Translations under genes and position numbers: made by a program
NCBI RefSeq assembly: GCF_032842945.2
Contig: NZ_CP146606.1
Coordinates: 3,548,962-3,612,961, forward strand
Direction of reading: 5' to 3'
From: Roseovarius sp. W115
GTDB lineage: Bacteria > Pseudomonadota > Alphaproteobacteria > Rhodobacterales > Rhodobacteraceae
DNA length: 64,000 nucleotides
The notes under the pieces: model-generated
Told to the model about the DNA's origin: nothing
What the model saw: only the letters and a program-made list of their open reading frames with translations
Databases searched by the model: none
Shown here: piece by piece, positions 1 through 10,587 of the stretch
Position numbering within the stretch: the first letter of the stretch is position 1
Layout: every line of letters begins with the position of its first letter

Positions 1-982
1 ATCGGTCCGTGCGCACTTGTTCCGATCCAGAGATTTCACTGGCCACCCTTGCGGCAAATTCTGTTTCCTCTGGATGGTTCACAGTGGCCGGATACCCGTC
101 TTCGATGCGCAGCTCAGCCGATACGCCATAAGACGAGGCCTGCCCTGCTGTCACCTCGGTCAACCGGGTGTGGGCCATGCGCCGGACATCCTCATTAAAG
201 CTGCGGATTGTGCCGTTCACATAGGCCGTTTCGGGCACGATATTCTCGGCACTGCCTGTATGGATTTGCGTGACGGACACGACCAGATCCTCAAGCGCGT
301 AATGATTCCGGCTCACAATCGTCTGAATGGCCTGCACCATACCTGCGGCCGCGATGACGGGATCGCGAGTTTCATGCGGGAAAGCCCCGTGTCCGCCTTG
401 ACCGGTGATATCAATATGAAACGTGTCCACCGCTGCCATAAACGGCCCCGGAGAGGTGGAAAAACTGCCCTCGTCCTCGCCGGGCATGGTGTGCAGGGCA
501 TAGACCTGATCAATGTCGTAACGCTCCATGATCCCGTCTTCGACCATCAGGCGCGCACCGCCCGGATTGGCCTCTTCGCTGGGCTGAAAAATGAGCGCCA
601 CACGGCCTTTGAAATTGCGTGTCTCCGCCAGATACCGCGCCGCGCCTAAAAGCATCGTGGTATGCCCGTCATGACCACAGGCATGCATCACGCCGGGCCG
701 GGTTGAGCTGTGTTCAACACCGCTGGTTTCCTCCAAAGGCAGCGCATCCATATCCGCGCGCAAACCAATTGTGGGGCCGTCTCCTTGCCCTTCGATGACG
801 GCCACAACGCCTGTTTTGGCGATCCTTGTCTCAATCTGCGTGATGCCAAATTCACGTAACCGCTCGACCACAAAAGCAGCCGTATCATGACATTCCAACC
901 CAAGCTCTGGATGGGCGTGCAGATGCCTCCGCCAGGCGGTCATGTCCTCGGCAAAGCCGGCGATGCGATTGATGATGGCCAA
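1..982 (-). CDS. M20 family amidohydrolase, 3' end beyond the window
   Basis: Metal-dependent N-acyl amino acid / hippurate-type amidohydrolase. The reverse strand is open from a TTG start at 982 to the window edge, with AAGGAG nine bases upstream (992-997). The translation begins with the family pattern AWRRHLHAHPEL, has the metal-site signature HACGHDGHT and FQPSEE, then the dimerisation-domain region GGHGAFPHETRDP. It is a clear paralogue of the M20 gene at 44053. It diverges from mazG, with about 65 bases between the two starts. The C-terminus is missing only because the window ends. Substrate is not predictable. Confidence 0.9.
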   Translation of the reverse strand, partial: MAIINRIAGFAEDMTAWRRHLHAHPELGLECHDTAAFVVERLREFGITQIETRIAKTGVVAVIEGQGDGPTIGLRADMDALPLEETSGVEHSSTRPGVMHACGHDGHTTMLLGAARYLAETRNFKGRVALIFQPSEEANPGGARLMVEDGIMERYDIDQVYALHTMPGEDEGSFSTSPGPFMAAVDTFHIDITGQGGHGAFPHETRDPVIAAAGMVQAIQTIVSRNHYALEDLVVSVTQIHTGSAENIVPETAYVNGTIRSFNEDVRRMAHTRLTEVTAGQASSYGVSAELRIEDGYPATVNHPEETEFAARVASEISGSEQVRTDR

Positions 983-1046
983 GTCTCTGGACTCCTTGCG
1001 TGCGCAACGTCAGGGTCCACTCAACGCCAGAAAGGAGGCCAGTGCA

Positions 1047-1859
1047 ATGGCTGATGAGCTGATCCAAGACCCCAAAGGTGGGATGCCGCGCCTGCGCGAG
1101 ATCATGCGCCGTTTGCGCGATCCTGATACGGGCTGTCCCTGGGATATTGAACAGGATTTCGGCACCATCGCCCCCTATACGATTGAAGAGGCCTATGAGG
1201 TGGCAGATGCCATTGAACGCGGAGCGTTTGATGAGCTGCGCGATGAGTTGGGCGATCTGCTGTTGCAGGCGGTGTTTCATGCGCAGATCGCCGAGGATCG
1301 CGATCTGTTTGATTTCGACGATGTGGCCAATGGTATTTCCGACAAGATGGTCGCGCGCCACCCACATGTGTTTGGCTGCGAGAGCCGGGACAAATCCGCC
1401 GAACAGCAAACTCGCGACTGGGAGGCGGTGAAGGCCGCAGAAAGGGCGGCCAAGGCGCAGACAGGGGTTCTCGACGGCGTGGCCGTTGGGCTTCCTGCGC
1501 TGTTGCGGGCGGTCAAGCTTCAGAAACGCGCGGCACGGGTCGGGTTTGACTGGCCCGATGCAGGACATGTGATCGACAAGATATCCGAGGAGGCAGAAGA
1601 ATTGCGTGAGGCTGCTGACGATCTGGGCCCTGACAAGGTCGAGGAGGAATTCGGAGACCTCTTGTTCGTCATGGCCAATCTGGCGCGACATATGAAGGTC
1701 GACCCCGAACAAGCCCTGCGCCGCGCCAATGCCAAGTTTACTCGGCGCTTCGAGCGGATTGAGGCCTTGTTGACCGCGCGAGGCAAACGCCCCGAGGAGT
1801 CAGATTTGGAAGAGATGGATGCGCTTTGGGATCAGGCAAAGGCAGAAGAGCGCGCGTAA
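1047..1859 (+). CDS. mazG: Nucleoside triphosphate pyrophosphohydrolase MazG
   Basis: Hydrolyses NTPs or dNTPs to monophosphate and pyrophosphate (house-cleaning, cytoplasm). 270 residues with two MazG domains: the first has CPWDIEQ and the EELRDELGD-type helix (DELRDELGDLLLQ), the second EEAEELREA and EEEFGDLLFVMANLARH. Start chosen at ATG 1047 because AAAGGAGG lies at 1031-1038; the longer open frame upstream would overlap the divergent M20 gene. Length and domain pair match E. coli MazG. Confidence 0.95.
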   Translation: MADELIQDPKGGMPRLREIMRRLRDPDTGCPWDIEQDFGTIAPYTIEEAYEVADAIERGAFDELRDELGDLLLQAVFHAQIAEDRDLFDFDDVANGISDKMVARHPHVFGCESRDKSAEQQTRDWEAVKAAERAAKAQTGVLDGVAVGLPALLRAVKLQKRAARVGFDWPDAGHVIDKISEEAEELREAADDLGPDKVEEEFGDLLFVMANLARHMKVDPEQALRRANAKFTRRFERIEALLTARGKRPEESDLEEMDALWDQAKAEERA

Positions 1860-1895
1860 TGTGCTTGCAATCCCGTGCGTTTTAAAAAGGCGGCC

Positions 1896-2702
1896 TTAGG
1901 CCTCAACTTCTGCGCCCACGGTTTCCCGCGCCCCCGCCTCGACAATCAACCGGTAAAGATGCCATGTGGCATGCCCCAAAAGCGGCAGCACCACAAACAA
2001 CCCAAGGAATGCAGGTAGCATCGCCAGAAATGTCAAAACAGCGATCACTATACCCCAGACAATCATCGGCACCGGATTTTGCAGAACCACCTGCACACTG
2101 GTGATCATCGCGGTGACGAAATCCACTTCGCGATCCAGCAAAAGCGGCAGGGCAATGACCGTGATGCTGTAGAGCAGGAGTGCAAAACCAGACCCGATGA
2201 CCGTGCCAAAGCCCAGCATCATCAGCCCGTCTTGTGAGACATAGATTTCATACGAGGAGGATATGTTGGTCATTGTTGAAAAGCCCAGAAAGAGCGCGAA
2301 AATCATGTGCCCAACAAAAAACCAAAAGAGAAACATGACGATGATGACGGCACAGATCGACGGCAGTTGTCGGTTGCGCTGATCAAAGATAACGCCAAAA
2401 ACCTCTCTTGGTGTCAAAGACATGCGCTGTTCCAGCCTGTGACTGACTTCATAAAGCCCCACCGCTGCAAACGGTCCGACAAGTGGAAAGCCTACGGCGG
2501 CAAAGACAAGCCAGTAGCTATGCCCCGTCACCCATGTCACCCACGCCATGATCCAGCCAATCACCACATAGACACCGGCAAAAATCACCGCATAGCCCGG
2601 TGCCTGTCGGATATCCTGCCAGGCCCGAGACAAGGCCATGCTCAACATTGAAAACGTGACATGGCCCAGGTCGGGTACACCCAATGGTCGTGTTTCGGTC
2701 AT
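1896..2702 (-). CDS. DUF2189 integral membrane protein
   Basis: Function unknown. About 268 residues with several hydrophobic segments ([20 protein letters not shown] helix near residue 45, further helices around 65-90, 115-150, 165-190 and 205-250), matching the DUF2189 (COG5473) membrane family common in Rhodobacteraceae. The ATG at 2702 follows GGGGAGG (2708-2714), so the six residues upstream of it are probably not translated. It converges with mazG. Family assignment is from the recognisable N-terminal pattern and topology. Confidence 0.8.
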   Translation of the reverse strand: MTETRPLGVPDLGHVTFSMLSMALSRAWQDIRQAPGYAVIFAGVYVVIGWIMAWVTWVTGHSYWLVFAAVGFPLVGPFAAVGLYEVSHRLEQRMSLTPREVFGVIFDQRNRQLPSICAVIIVMFLFWFFVGHMIFALFLGFSTMTNISSSYEIYVSQDGLMMLGFGTVIGSGFALLLYSITVIALPLLLDREVDFVTAMITSVQVVLQNPVPMIVWGIVIAVLTFLAMLPAFLGLFVVLPLLGHATWHLYRLIVEAGARETVGAEVEA

Positions 2703-2758
2703 TTCCGCCTCCCCGTTCACAGCCTAACGGCGGGGGGCGGTGTGCGCAAAGTAGAAAA

Positions 2759-4168
2759 TCAAAGCTGCGGCGGACGCGTTTGAGGCCACTGGGTCGCTTC
2801 GTGATATCCCATCGCCATGTTCAGCAAGGCCCCATCGTTCCCGTGCGCCCCAATGAGTTGCAGTCCCATTGGCAGACCCGCCTGCCCAAAACCGGCTGGC
2901 ACGGCCACGGCGGGAAGGCCAGCCAGGCTCGTTGGGATCATCACCTCCATCCAGCGGTGGTAGGTGTCCATCTGGCGACCAGCGATCTCACGCGGCCAGG
3001 TATTTTCCATCGGGAATGGCCAGATTTGCGCGGTGGGAAGCGCCAGCGCGTCGTACTCCTGCAAAAGCTGCGCGGCGGTGCGATACCAATCAGACCGGAT
3101 TTCGCTGGCGCGGTGCACGTCGAGCCCCGAAAGCTTGCGTCCAGCCTCGATTTCCCACACCGCCTCTGGTTTGAGTTGGTTATGTGTCGCCGGGTTGTCC
3201 AGAACCGACCCCAGAGATGCGGCCATGGACCAGCTGCGCAAGGTCGTCCAGCTTTCCCATAAAAGGTCCCGATCAAAAGGGGCAGGAAGTGTCTCAACCT
3301 GCGCGCCTTCTTTGGCGAAAGTGTCCAGCGCGGTTTCGCAGAGCGCCAATATACCCTCTTCAAAGGCCCAGGCCTCGGACCAGTCACCAAGCCAGGCGAT
3401 GCGTTTGCCTTTGAGATCGGATGTTGGCCTTCCGACCTGCGCGAACCCCTGCGCATATGGCGCATGGTCGCCTTTGCCGGACATCACATCCAACAGCAGC
3501 GCCAGATCTTGGGGCGTGCGCGCCATAGGGCCGTTGGTGGAAATCCGGTGCAGGAACATGTCACCCCCAGCATCCCCCGGTACCCGCCCCCAGCTGGGGC
3601 GCATGCCATAGACATTGTTCCAGCCTGCCGGATTGCGCAGGCTGCCCATCATGTCAGAGCCATCGGCAATCGACAGCATGCCTGTCGCCAACGCCACCGC
3701 TGCACCACCCGACGATCCACCGCAACTGCGCGAGGTGTCATAGGGGTTGGCGGTCGTACCATGCACCGGGTTATAAGTGTGGCTGCCCAATCCGAATTCG
3801 GGCGTGTTGGTCTTGCCGATAATGATGGCCCCGGCCTCGCGCAAGAGCGTCACGTAGGGGCTGTCCACATCTGGCATGTGCCCGGCAAAGGCGGGTGAGC
3901 CTTGCGAGGTGGGAAACCCCTTGGCATCCTCAAGATCCTTGATGGCGATGGGAAGACCATGCAGAGGACCTTTGGTTGCTGCGCCATCAGCCTTGCGCGC
4001 GTCGGCCAAGAGCACCTCTTCATCCCCCATAGAGACAATGGCATTCACCGTGCCGTTGACTTCGCCAATCCGCGCCAGAGTGGCCTGCATCAACGCCTCA
4101 GCACTTAGGTTGCCGTCACGGATAGACGCGACCTGCTCTACAGCGGAGAGCTTCAACGGATCAGACAT
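2759..4168 (-). CDS. Amidase (amidase-signature family)
   Basis: Hydrolyses a carboxamide; the substrate is unknown. 469 residues with the Ser-cisSer-Lys amidase signature: Lys77 in AIKDLEDAKG, the glycine/serine stretch CGGSSGGAA (residues 149-157) and Ser176 in SDMMGSLRNPA. GAAGGGA-type RBS lies about eight bases before the ATG. It resembles GatA-like amidases, but no gatB or gatC is adjacent, so it is a stand-alone hydrolase. It is followed on the same strand by the DUF2189 gene. Confidence 0.88.
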   Translation of the reverse strand: MSDPLKLSAVEQVASIRDGNLSAEALMQATLARIGEVNGTVNAIVSMGDEEVLLADARKADGAATKGPLHGLPIAIKDLEDAKGFPTSQGSPAFAGHMPDVDSPYVTLLREAGAIIIGKTNTPEFGLGSHTYNPVHGTTANPYDTSRSCGGSSGGAAVALATGMLSIADGSDMMGSLRNPAGWNNVYGMRPSWGRVPGDAGGDMFLHRISTNGPMARTPQDLALLLDVMSGKGDHAPYAQGFAQVGRPTSDLKGKRIAWLGDWSEAWAFEEGILALCETALDTFAKEGAQVETLPAPFDRDLLWESWTTLRSWSMAASLGSVLDNPATHNQLKPEAVWEIEAGRKLSGLDVHRASEIRSDWYRTAAQLLQEYDALALPTAQIWPFPMENTWPREIAGRQMDTYHRWMEVMIPTSLAGLPAVAVPAGFGQAGLPMGLQLIGAHGNDGALLNMAMGYHEATQWPQTRPPQL

Positions 4169-4204
4169 GCTAATATCCCTTCAACAGAGCCCGAAAGGCG
4201 ACCC

Positions 4205-5335
4205 TTACGCGTCATCGCCCTGCGCTTCGGCGCGGCTCTTGCCGCTGACATTCATGGCAAGCGTTGCGGCCATAAAAGGATCAAGATCTCCATCCAGAAC
4301 GCCTTTGGTGTCACTCGTCTCGTGACTTGTCCGCAGGTCTTTGACCATCTGGTAAGGCTGCAAGACATAAGACCGGATCTGATTGCCCCATCCCGCGTCA
4401 CCCTTGGCTTCGTGCGCTTCGTTGATGGCCTGATTGCGCTTGTCGAGCTCCAGTTGATAAAGCCGCGATTTGAGGGCTTTCATCGCAATATCCCGGTTCT
4501 GATGCTGTGACTTTTCTGATGAGGTCACGACGATCCCTGTGGGATGGTGAGTAATCCGCACCGCCGAGTCCGTCTTGTTGACATGCTGTCCGCCTGCGCC
4601 CGAGCTGCGGTAGGTGTCGATGCGGATATCACTGGGATTGACGTCGATCTCGATGTTGTCGTCCACCACCGGATAGACCCAGACCGAGGTAAAGGACGTG
4701 TGCCGCTTGGCCGCAGAATCAAAGGGCGAAATGCGCACCAAACGGTGCACGCCGGATTCTGATTTGAGCCAACCATAAGCGTTGTGTCCCGAAATCTTGT
4801 ATGCGGCGGATTTGATCCCGGCCTCGTCACCCGCCTGCTCGGATTGAAGCTCGACGGTGTACCCCTTAGCTTCGGCCCATCGCACATACATCCGCGCCAG
4901 CATCGAGGCCCAGTCACAGCTCTCCGTGCCGCCTGCCCCGGCATTGATCTCAAGGAAGGTATCATTGGCATCAGCCTCACCATTCAAAAGCGCCTCGAGC
5001 TCTTTCGCAGCGGCTTTCTTGGCCAACGCCTTCAGCGCGTTTTCCGCCTCCGTCACGACCTCATCGTCCTCTTCCATCTCGCCCAGCTCGATGAGGCCGG
5101 TGTTGTCCTCCAGATCGGCCTTGATGGAATCATGCGTGTCCATCGCATCGACCAGAGCCTGCCGCTCGCGCATCAGGCCTTGCGCCTTGGCTGGGTCATC
5201 CCAAAGGTTGGGGTCCTCCACCCGCGCATTGAATTCCTCCAACCGATGCTGGGCGGTCTCCCACCCCATCCGTTGGCGCAGAAGCTCCAGCGAATTCTCG
5301 ATCTCAGAGACAAGCGTTTGAATTTCAGCGCGCAT
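4205..5335 (-). CDS. prfB: Peptide chain release factor 2
   Basis: Terminates translation at UGA and UAA. 376 residues from ATG 5335 (AAGGA at 5346-5350). It has the ISPF tripeptide region that specifies RF2 stop-codon reading ([12 protein letters not shown]) and the catalytic GGQ loop in [14 protein letters not shown]. The N-terminal region is in one frame, so the programmed +1 frameshift of E. coli prfB is absent. It lies downstream of mrcA on the same strand. Confidence 0.95.
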   Translation of the reverse strand: MRAEIQTLVSEIENSLELLRQRMGWETAQHRLEEFNARVEDPNLWDDPAKAQGLMRERQALVDAMDTHDSIKADLEDNTGLIELGEMEEDDEVVTEAENALKALAKKAAAKELEALLNGEADANDTFLEINAGAGGTESCDWASMLARMYVRWAEAKGYTVELQSEQAGDEAGIKSAAYKISGHNAYGWLKSESGVHRLVRISPFDSAAKRHTSFTSVWVYPVVDDNIEIDVNPSDIRIDTYRSSGAGGQHVNKTDSAVRITHHPTGIVVTSSEKSQHQNRDIAMKALKSRLYQLELDKRNQAINEAHEAKGDAGWGNQIRSYVLQPYQMVKDLRTSHETSDTKGVLDGDLDPFMAATLAMNVSGKSRAEAQGDDA

Positions 5336-5478
5336 GTGGGTGATGTCCTTGGTCTGCTCAGAGCAAGGTGATAGCAAGCACCGCGCGGCGCGACAAGACG
5401 AAGGCGTTGTATGGGCTGTCGGGTGCCGCCTACTCTACAGGAATGGCACAGGTTGGGTGAAACCTTACGTTTCCACGA

Positions 5479-7998
5479 TCAATAAAGCCCACCGGAACTC
5501 AGGTTGCCGAAGCTGGATTTCTCCCCCACTTGACCCGTGTCCCCGGTTGAGGTGGTGACTTCGCGGACCTGCTCTGTTTCGCCTGCTGCGAAGAGATCAA
5601 AGTCGCTGCCCATGCCAAATCCGCCGTCAAAGAGCAGACCGAAAATCGCCTCTTCTCCGGCACGGAAACACTCGGGCACAACATAGTCTCCATACGTGCC
5701 TTCGGGCAAACGCGCACCTGTGAACCGGTCGATGTTGATAAACTCACACTCATCAGGAACGCGGAAACTTGCACCACCATACTTCTCAATGGCCTTGGAC
5801 ATAAACGCCTGAAACACCGGACCGCACATGGTTGAGCCAAATGCGTTGGGGCCAAGCCCGCGCGGTTGATCATAGCCAATGTAGCAGCCTGCAGCGATGT
5901 TGGACGAAAACCCGACAAACCAGACGTCACGCGCATCATTGGTCGTGCCGGTCTTGCCCGCAATCGGAACTGGCAGGTTGATCGCCCCGGATGCTGTGCC
6001 ACGATCCACCACGCCCTGCATCATCGAGGTGATCTGGTAGGCCGTGACGGCATCCATCACACGGCGGCGATCCGAGGTGATCTTGGGCGATAGGTTGCGC
6101 GCGATACCGGGATCGTCGCATTCCTCGCAATTGCGCGGATCGTGGCGATAGACGGTTTTGCCATACCTATCCTGCACCCGGTCCACGAGCGTCGGGCGCA
6201 CCTGTTCACCTCCATTGGCAAACATCGCATAAGCCGAAACCATTTTGTAAAGCGTGGTTTCTTCGGACCCCAGCGAATTGGCCAGAAACGCGCCCATGCG
6301 ATCATAGACGCCAAAGCGTTCGGCATAATAAGCCACCGTGTCCATACCGACCTCTTGAGCAAGGCGGATGGTCATCAGGTTGCGTGATTGTTCAATCCCC
6401 GTGCGCAGCGGCGTGGGGCCATAAAAGCGATTTGACGAGTTCTTAGGCCGCCACAGGCCCTGCGGCGTATCGATTTCAATCGGCGCGTCCACTACGATGG
6501 TGGCTGGCGAATAGCCGCTGTCGAGCGCTGCGGCATAGACGAAAGGCTTGAAGCTCGACCCCGGCTGACGCTGGGCTTGTGTGGCGCGGTTGAAAACCGA
6601 GTGCTGGTAAGAAAACCCACCTTGCATCGCCAGAACGCGGCCGGTGTTGACGTCCATCGCCACAAAGCCGCCCTGCACCTCGGGTACCTGACGCAGTGAC
6701 CAGCGGGCAAAATCGCCGTCGTCGTTCAGAAGGCGGCGCACATAAACCACTTCGCCCTTTTCAAAGGTTTGTTGGAAGTTGCCAGGAAGCCAGCCGATAT
6801 CTTTACGCGGTACAATTTGCGGCTCGGCCTCAGATTCGCGGATGCGGTCTACGCCGATACGCATCTGCTGATCGCCAATTTCCAGGATCACCGCTGGGAA
6901 CCACGGGCCGTTCAATACAATATCCCGCGCCACATCGGCCTCTTCCAATGCCGCACGCCAATCCTCTTCCGAGGCAAGCGTCTCTTGCGGCAGGATGATT
7001 TCAGTGCCGCGCCATTTGCCGAGCCCACGATCGTAAATCTCAAGTTGGCGACGCAGCGCCTCTGCAGCCTCTTCTTGCAATTCGGGGTCAATCGTTGCCC
7101 GCACGGTCAGGCCGCCGGTGAAAAACTCGCCTTCCCCAAAATCACGGCTCAGCTGACGGCGGATCTCATCGGTGAAGTAATCACGCGGCGGAAGCTGGGC
7201 CGAGAATGGCTCAAAATCCCCGTTCTGCACCGATAATAGCGGCGCTTCGATTTCGCTCTCGTAAGTCGCTTTGTCGATATAGCCGTTCTCGTACATCTCT
7301 TCGAGCACGAAGTCGCGGCGCTCTTTCAGCCGGTCTTTTTGGCGCACAGGGTGAAAATCAGACGGCGCTTTGGGCATAGACGCCAGAAAAGCCGCCTCGT
7401 GCGGGGCCAGTTCGCTGAGCGATTTGTTGAAGTAAGTCTGAGCAGCAGCCGCCACTCCGTAGGAGTTTTGCCCTAGGAAAATCTCATTGAGGTACAGCTC
7501 AAGAATATCATCTTTCTCTAGCGTGCCCTCGATCCGCGTCGCCAGGATGATCTCTTTGATCTTGCGTTCAATGCGCCGGTCCCCGGACAGCAGGAAATTC
7601 TTCATCACCTGTTGCGTGATCGTCGAAGCACCACGCACAGTAGCGCCACGGGTTTGCACCGCCTCATACATGGCCGCCGCAATTCCGCGCGCATCATAAC
7701 CTTTGTGGTTGTAAAAATTCTTATCCTCGGCGGAGATGAACGCCTGTTTCACCAGATCGGGAATATCCTCAGCGGGCGTAAACAACCGTCTTTCGCGCGC
7801 AAATTCGTCAATGATCACACCTTCGCCGGAATAGATGCGGCTGATCGTAGGTGGGGCATAATTGGCCAAAGACTCGTGGCTTGGCAGATCTCGGCCATAG
7901 ACATGAAAAATCGCGCCGATGCTAACAGCCACCACCACCACGCCCAGCGTTGCCAAGCTGAAAATCGTACCAAAGAAGCTTAGGATAAGTCTCAACAC
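5479..7998 (-). CDS. mrcA: Penicillin-binding protein 1A, bifunctional
   Basis: Polymerises and cross-links peptidoglycan from the inner membrane into the periplasm. 839 residues: an N-terminal membrane anchor (about 5-33), a GT51 glycosyltransferase domain with the catalytic Glu91 in SAEDKNF and TITQQVMKN, an OB-like insert, then a transpeptidase domain with the SxxK serine in QPGSSFKPF (about 481-484), SRN and KTGTTNDARD. Downstream of the cell-wall amidase gene at 8087, same strand, 88-base gap, so they are probably cotranscribed. Confidence 0.95.
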   Translation of the reverse strand: MLRLILSFFGTIFSLATLGVVVVAVSIGAIFHVYGRDLPSHESLANYAPPTISRIYSGEGVIIDEFARERRLFTPAEDIPDLVKQAFISAEDKNFYNHKGYDARGIAAAMYEAVQTRGATVRGASTITQQVMKNFLLSGDRRIERKIKEIILATRIEGTLEKDDILELYLNEIFLGQNSYGVAAAAQTYFNKSLSELAPHEAAFLASMPKAPSDFHPVRQKDRLKERRDFVLEEMYENGYIDKATYESEIEAPLLSVQNGDFEPFSAQLPPRDYFTDEIRRQLSRDFGEGEFFTGGLTVRATIDPELQEEAAEALRRQLEIYDRGLGKWRGTEIILPQETLASEEDWRAALEEADVARDIVLNGPWFPAVILEIGDQQMRIGVDRIRESEAEPQIVPRKDIGWLPGNFQQTFEKGEVVYVRRLLNDDGDFARWSLRQVPEVQGGFVAMDVNTGRVLAMQGGFSYQHSVFNRATQAQRQPGSSFKPFVYAAALDSGYSPATIVVDAPIEIDTPQGLWRPKNSSNRFYGPTPLRTGIEQSRNLMTIRLAQEVGMDTVAYYAERFGVYDRMGAFLANSLGSEETTLYKMVSAYAMFANGGEQVRPTLVDRVQDRYGKTVYRHDPRNCEECDDPGIARNLSPKITSDRRRVMDAVTAYQITSMMQGVVDRGTASGAINLPVPIAGKTGTTNDARDVWFVGFSSNIAAGCYIGYDQPRGLGPNAFGSTMCGPVFQAFMSKAIEKYGGASFRVPDECEFINIDRFTGARLPEGTYGDYVVPECFRAGEEAIFGLLFDGGFGMGSDFDLFAAGETEQVREVTTSTGDTGQVGEKSSFGNLSSGGLY

Positions 7999-8086
7999 GT
8001 CTGAATATCCTTTGAATTGATCTTCATATAGGCATCCCGATTTGCAGCGTCAAAACACATTCCGGCAGCGGCAAAGCGCGGGCGGG

Positions 8087-9304
8087 TCATTGCCGCACCA
8101 GATCGGCTTGGGCTGCGTCCGAGATACGCCACGCCTGTATGGCTTGAACAACTGCCTTGGCCATTTCGTTCCGCCAGCCAGGATCAGTGATGTTAGTGCG
8201 GTCCCGTTCCGAGGACAAAAATCCCAATTCCAGCAAAACTGACGGAATATCTGGTGACTTGAGCACCGAAAACCCTGCGGACCGTAGGGGACGAGAGTTG
8301 AGCGGCAAGCCCTGTTCTTCAATTCCGGCTTTCAGGCTTTTGGCGAATTCTTCTGCGCGTGGCTGGGTTTCCTGCCGCGCCAGATCCATAAGAACGTCGG
8401 CCACGACATCATCGCTTTCGCTCAGGTCAATACCTGCGAGAATATCCGCCCTGTCGTGACGCTCGGCAAGTGCGGCAGAAGCCTTATCCGACGCGCTGTC
8501 CGACAGCGTGTAGACTGTGGCCCCATTGGCGCGCCCCTCGCTTAGGGCATCGGCATGGAACGAAATAAAGAGGTCGGCCTGAACCTGATGCGCCAGAGCA
8601 ACGCGGCCCTCCAACGAGACGAAAATATCCTCCTCCCGCGTCAGGATCACGTCAAATTCCCCCGCACGAAGCAGCATGTCTTTCAGTTCCTTGGAAAAGG
8701 CCAACATCAGTTCTTTTTCATTGACGTCGCCCTGCTCGGCACCGGGATCAATGCCGCCATGACCAGGATCGATCACAACGACCAAAGGCGTATCGCCACG
8801 CTGACGTGGGCGGATCACACCCTTGAGCGGCGTTCCGGTTGCCTCCCATCCCGGCAAATCAGGCGCTCCTGAGGCTGCGGCAAAGCTCTCGGCGTCCATG
8901 TCTTCCAGTTGAATGGTCAAAATCGCAGCACCCGTCTGCGTGGCTATGGCCATATCGGCCCCTGCCACGCCATATGGACCGGCCAGATCGACTACCATAC
9001 GGGACCATCCGGGTCGAAATCCGCCCATACGAACCGCGACAGCGCGCTCTGAGCGGTCAATACTCTCGGGCGTGGCCTCTCGCCAATCCACTTCGCGGAA
9101 GTCCATGACAAGGCGCGGAGGGCTTTGCAGGGTAAAGACGCGCCACGGCACGCCCTGGCTCAGCTGCAGGCGCAGCTCGACGCCATCCCGTGTATCGACG
9201 ATCTCTGAAGCAGCTTCGTCAAAGCGCGCCAGACCGCTGAAGTCCTGCGCTACCGCCAGTGACGCCCATAGCGCCATGACACATCCCAGTATCACCCGGA
9301 TCAT
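8087..9304 (-). CDS. amiC: N-acetylmuramoyl-L-alanine amidase (AMIN + Amidase_3)
   Basis: Zinc enzyme that removes stem peptides from peptidoglycan, needed for cell separation. 405 residues: signal peptide (ILGCVMALWASLAVAQ), an N-terminal AMIN domain (about 25-140) and a C-terminal Amidase_3 domain with zinc ligands in IDPGHGGIDPG, a glutamate in NEKELML, the histidine in SFHADAL and the catalytic glutamate in LLELGFLS. amiC is used as a family name; AmiA/B/C are hard to tell apart by sequence alone. Neighbour mrcA supports a role in wall remodelling. Confidence 0.9.
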   Translation of the reverse strand: MIRVILGCVMALWASLAVAQDFSGLARFDEAASEIVDTRDGVELRLQLSQGVPWRVFTLQSPPRLVMDFREVDWREATPESIDRSERAVAVRMGGFRPGWSRMVVDLAGPYGVAGADMAIATQTGAAILTIQLEDMDAESFAAASGAPDLPGWEATGTPLKGVIRPRQRGDTPLVVVIDPGHGGIDPGAEQGDVNEKELMLAFSKELKDMLLRAGEFDVILTREEDIFVSLEGRVALAHQVQADLFISFHADALSEGRANGATVYTLSDSASDKASAALAERHDRADILAGIDLSESDDVVADVLMDLARQETQPRAEEFAKSLKAGIEEQGLPLNSRPLRSAGFSVLKSPDIPSVLLELGFLSSERDRTNITDPGWRNEMAKAVVQAIQAWRISDAAQADLVRQ

Positions 9305-9378
9305 TTCTGCTCGCCTGCCGTTAGGTCTGATTTTGTTTCAGCTTACACCAGCGCGCAGCGATTGCCCACTCAATCTTG

Positions 9379-10524
9379 TTATGACCGCGCGTCCATAAAC
9401 GTCTTTAGCCGCGCAAGCCCTTCTTCGATATCAGCCGTGGAACGTGCATAGGAAAACCGCAGGGTGCCCGCCCCGCGCTTGGGGTCAAAATCAAGGCCGG
9501 GGGTCACGGCCACACCCGCTTTCTCAAGAATCTCGGCTGCAAAGGCACGGCTGTCTTCGGTCAGGTCGCTGACATCGACGTAAACGTAGAACGCGCCATC
9601 AGGCGGCGCGATACGGTCAAACCCGGCTTTCGGCAAGCCTTCTAGCATCAAGGCGCGGTTGGCCGTGTAAACATCCATATTCGCTTGCAATTCGTCGCCG
9701 CAATCCATCGCCGCTAGCGCGGCCAATTGACTGGCATGTGGCGGACAAATAAAGAGATTTTGCGCCAGACGCTCCACCACGCGGACGTGATCTTCGGGCA
9801 CGACCATCCACCCCACGCGCCAACCCGTCATTGAGAAGTACTTTGAAAAGGAATTGATCACATAAGCGTCGTCGCTGATCTCCAGCGCGGTGACGGCCTT
9901 CGCCTCATATTCGATCCCGTGGTAAATCTCGTCACTGATGAAACTGGCCCCCTGCGCGGCGGCGGCCTGCATCAAAGCACTCAGCGATGCGCGATCCAGC
10001 ATCGTGCCGGTGGGATTCGCCGGACTGGCCACCATCAACCCATCCAGATTGAGGCCTTCCAGATCACCCGGCACCGGCTGCAGGCGGTTTTCTGCCGCGG
10101 TTTCAATATCGACCGGGGTCAGCGCGAGGGATTTCAGGATCTGCCGGTAGCTGGGATAGCCCGGCGCCCCGATGCCAACCCGCGCGCCTGTGTCAAAAAG
10201 CGCCGTGAAGGCCAGAATGAACGCCCCTGACGAGCCGGGCGTGATCACCACACGCTCCGGCGACAGGTCAACATCATACCATTCGCCATAAAGCTTTGCG
10301 ATGCGCGCCCTGAGCTGCGGCAGCCCAAGTGCCACGGTATAGCCCATCGCGTCGGTTGCCATCGCCTTGGCCAGCGCCTCTCGTGCACCATGCGGCGCAG
10401 GGGTTCCGGGCTGGCCCACTTCCATGTGGATGATGTGCCGCCCCGCTTCTTCGGCCTGGCGCGCAGCTTCCATGACATCCATCACGATGAAGGGATCGAC
10501 CTCGGACCGGCTTGAGTTTCGCAT
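9379..10524 (-). CDS. Pyridoxal-phosphate-dependent class I/II aminotransferase
   Basis: Amino-group transfer; substrate unclear, annotated as aspartate-aminotransferase-like. 381 residues with fold type I landmarks: ASPANPTGT, SDEIYHGIEY, the PLP lysine at about residue 228 in SFSKYFSMTGWRVGW and a C-terminal arginine in LRFSYARS. It diverges from the M48 protease gene at 10588. No neighbouring biosynthetic genes hint at the substrate. Confidence 0.9.
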   Translation of the reverse strand: MRNSSRSEVDPFIVMDVMEAARQAEEAGRHIIHMEVGQPGTPAPHGAREALAKAMATDAMGYTVALGLPQLRARIAKLYGEWYDVDLSPERVVITPGSSGAFILAFTALFDTGARVGIGAPGYPSYRQILKSLALTPVDIETAAENRLQPVPGDLEGLNLDGLMVASPANPTGTMLDRASLSALMQAAAAQGASFISDEIYHGIEYEAKAVTALEISDDAYVINSFSKYFSMTGWRVGWMVVPEDHVRVVERLAQNLFICPPHASQLAALAAMDCGDELQANMDVYTANRALMLEGLPKAGFDRIAPPDGAFYVYVDVSDLTEDSRAFAAEILEKAGVAVTPGLDFDPKRGAGTLRFSYARSTADIEEGLARLKTFMDARS

Positions 10525-10587
10525 TTGCTTCCCCGTAAACTGCGCTAACGTTTAGATGGGTTTCACTTGGAAAGCGCGACGCCGTCA

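Noticed and set aside
5200..5335. Programmed +1 frameshift in prfB
   Set aside because: The RF2 N-terminus is continuous in one frame; no internal UGA at the expected place.
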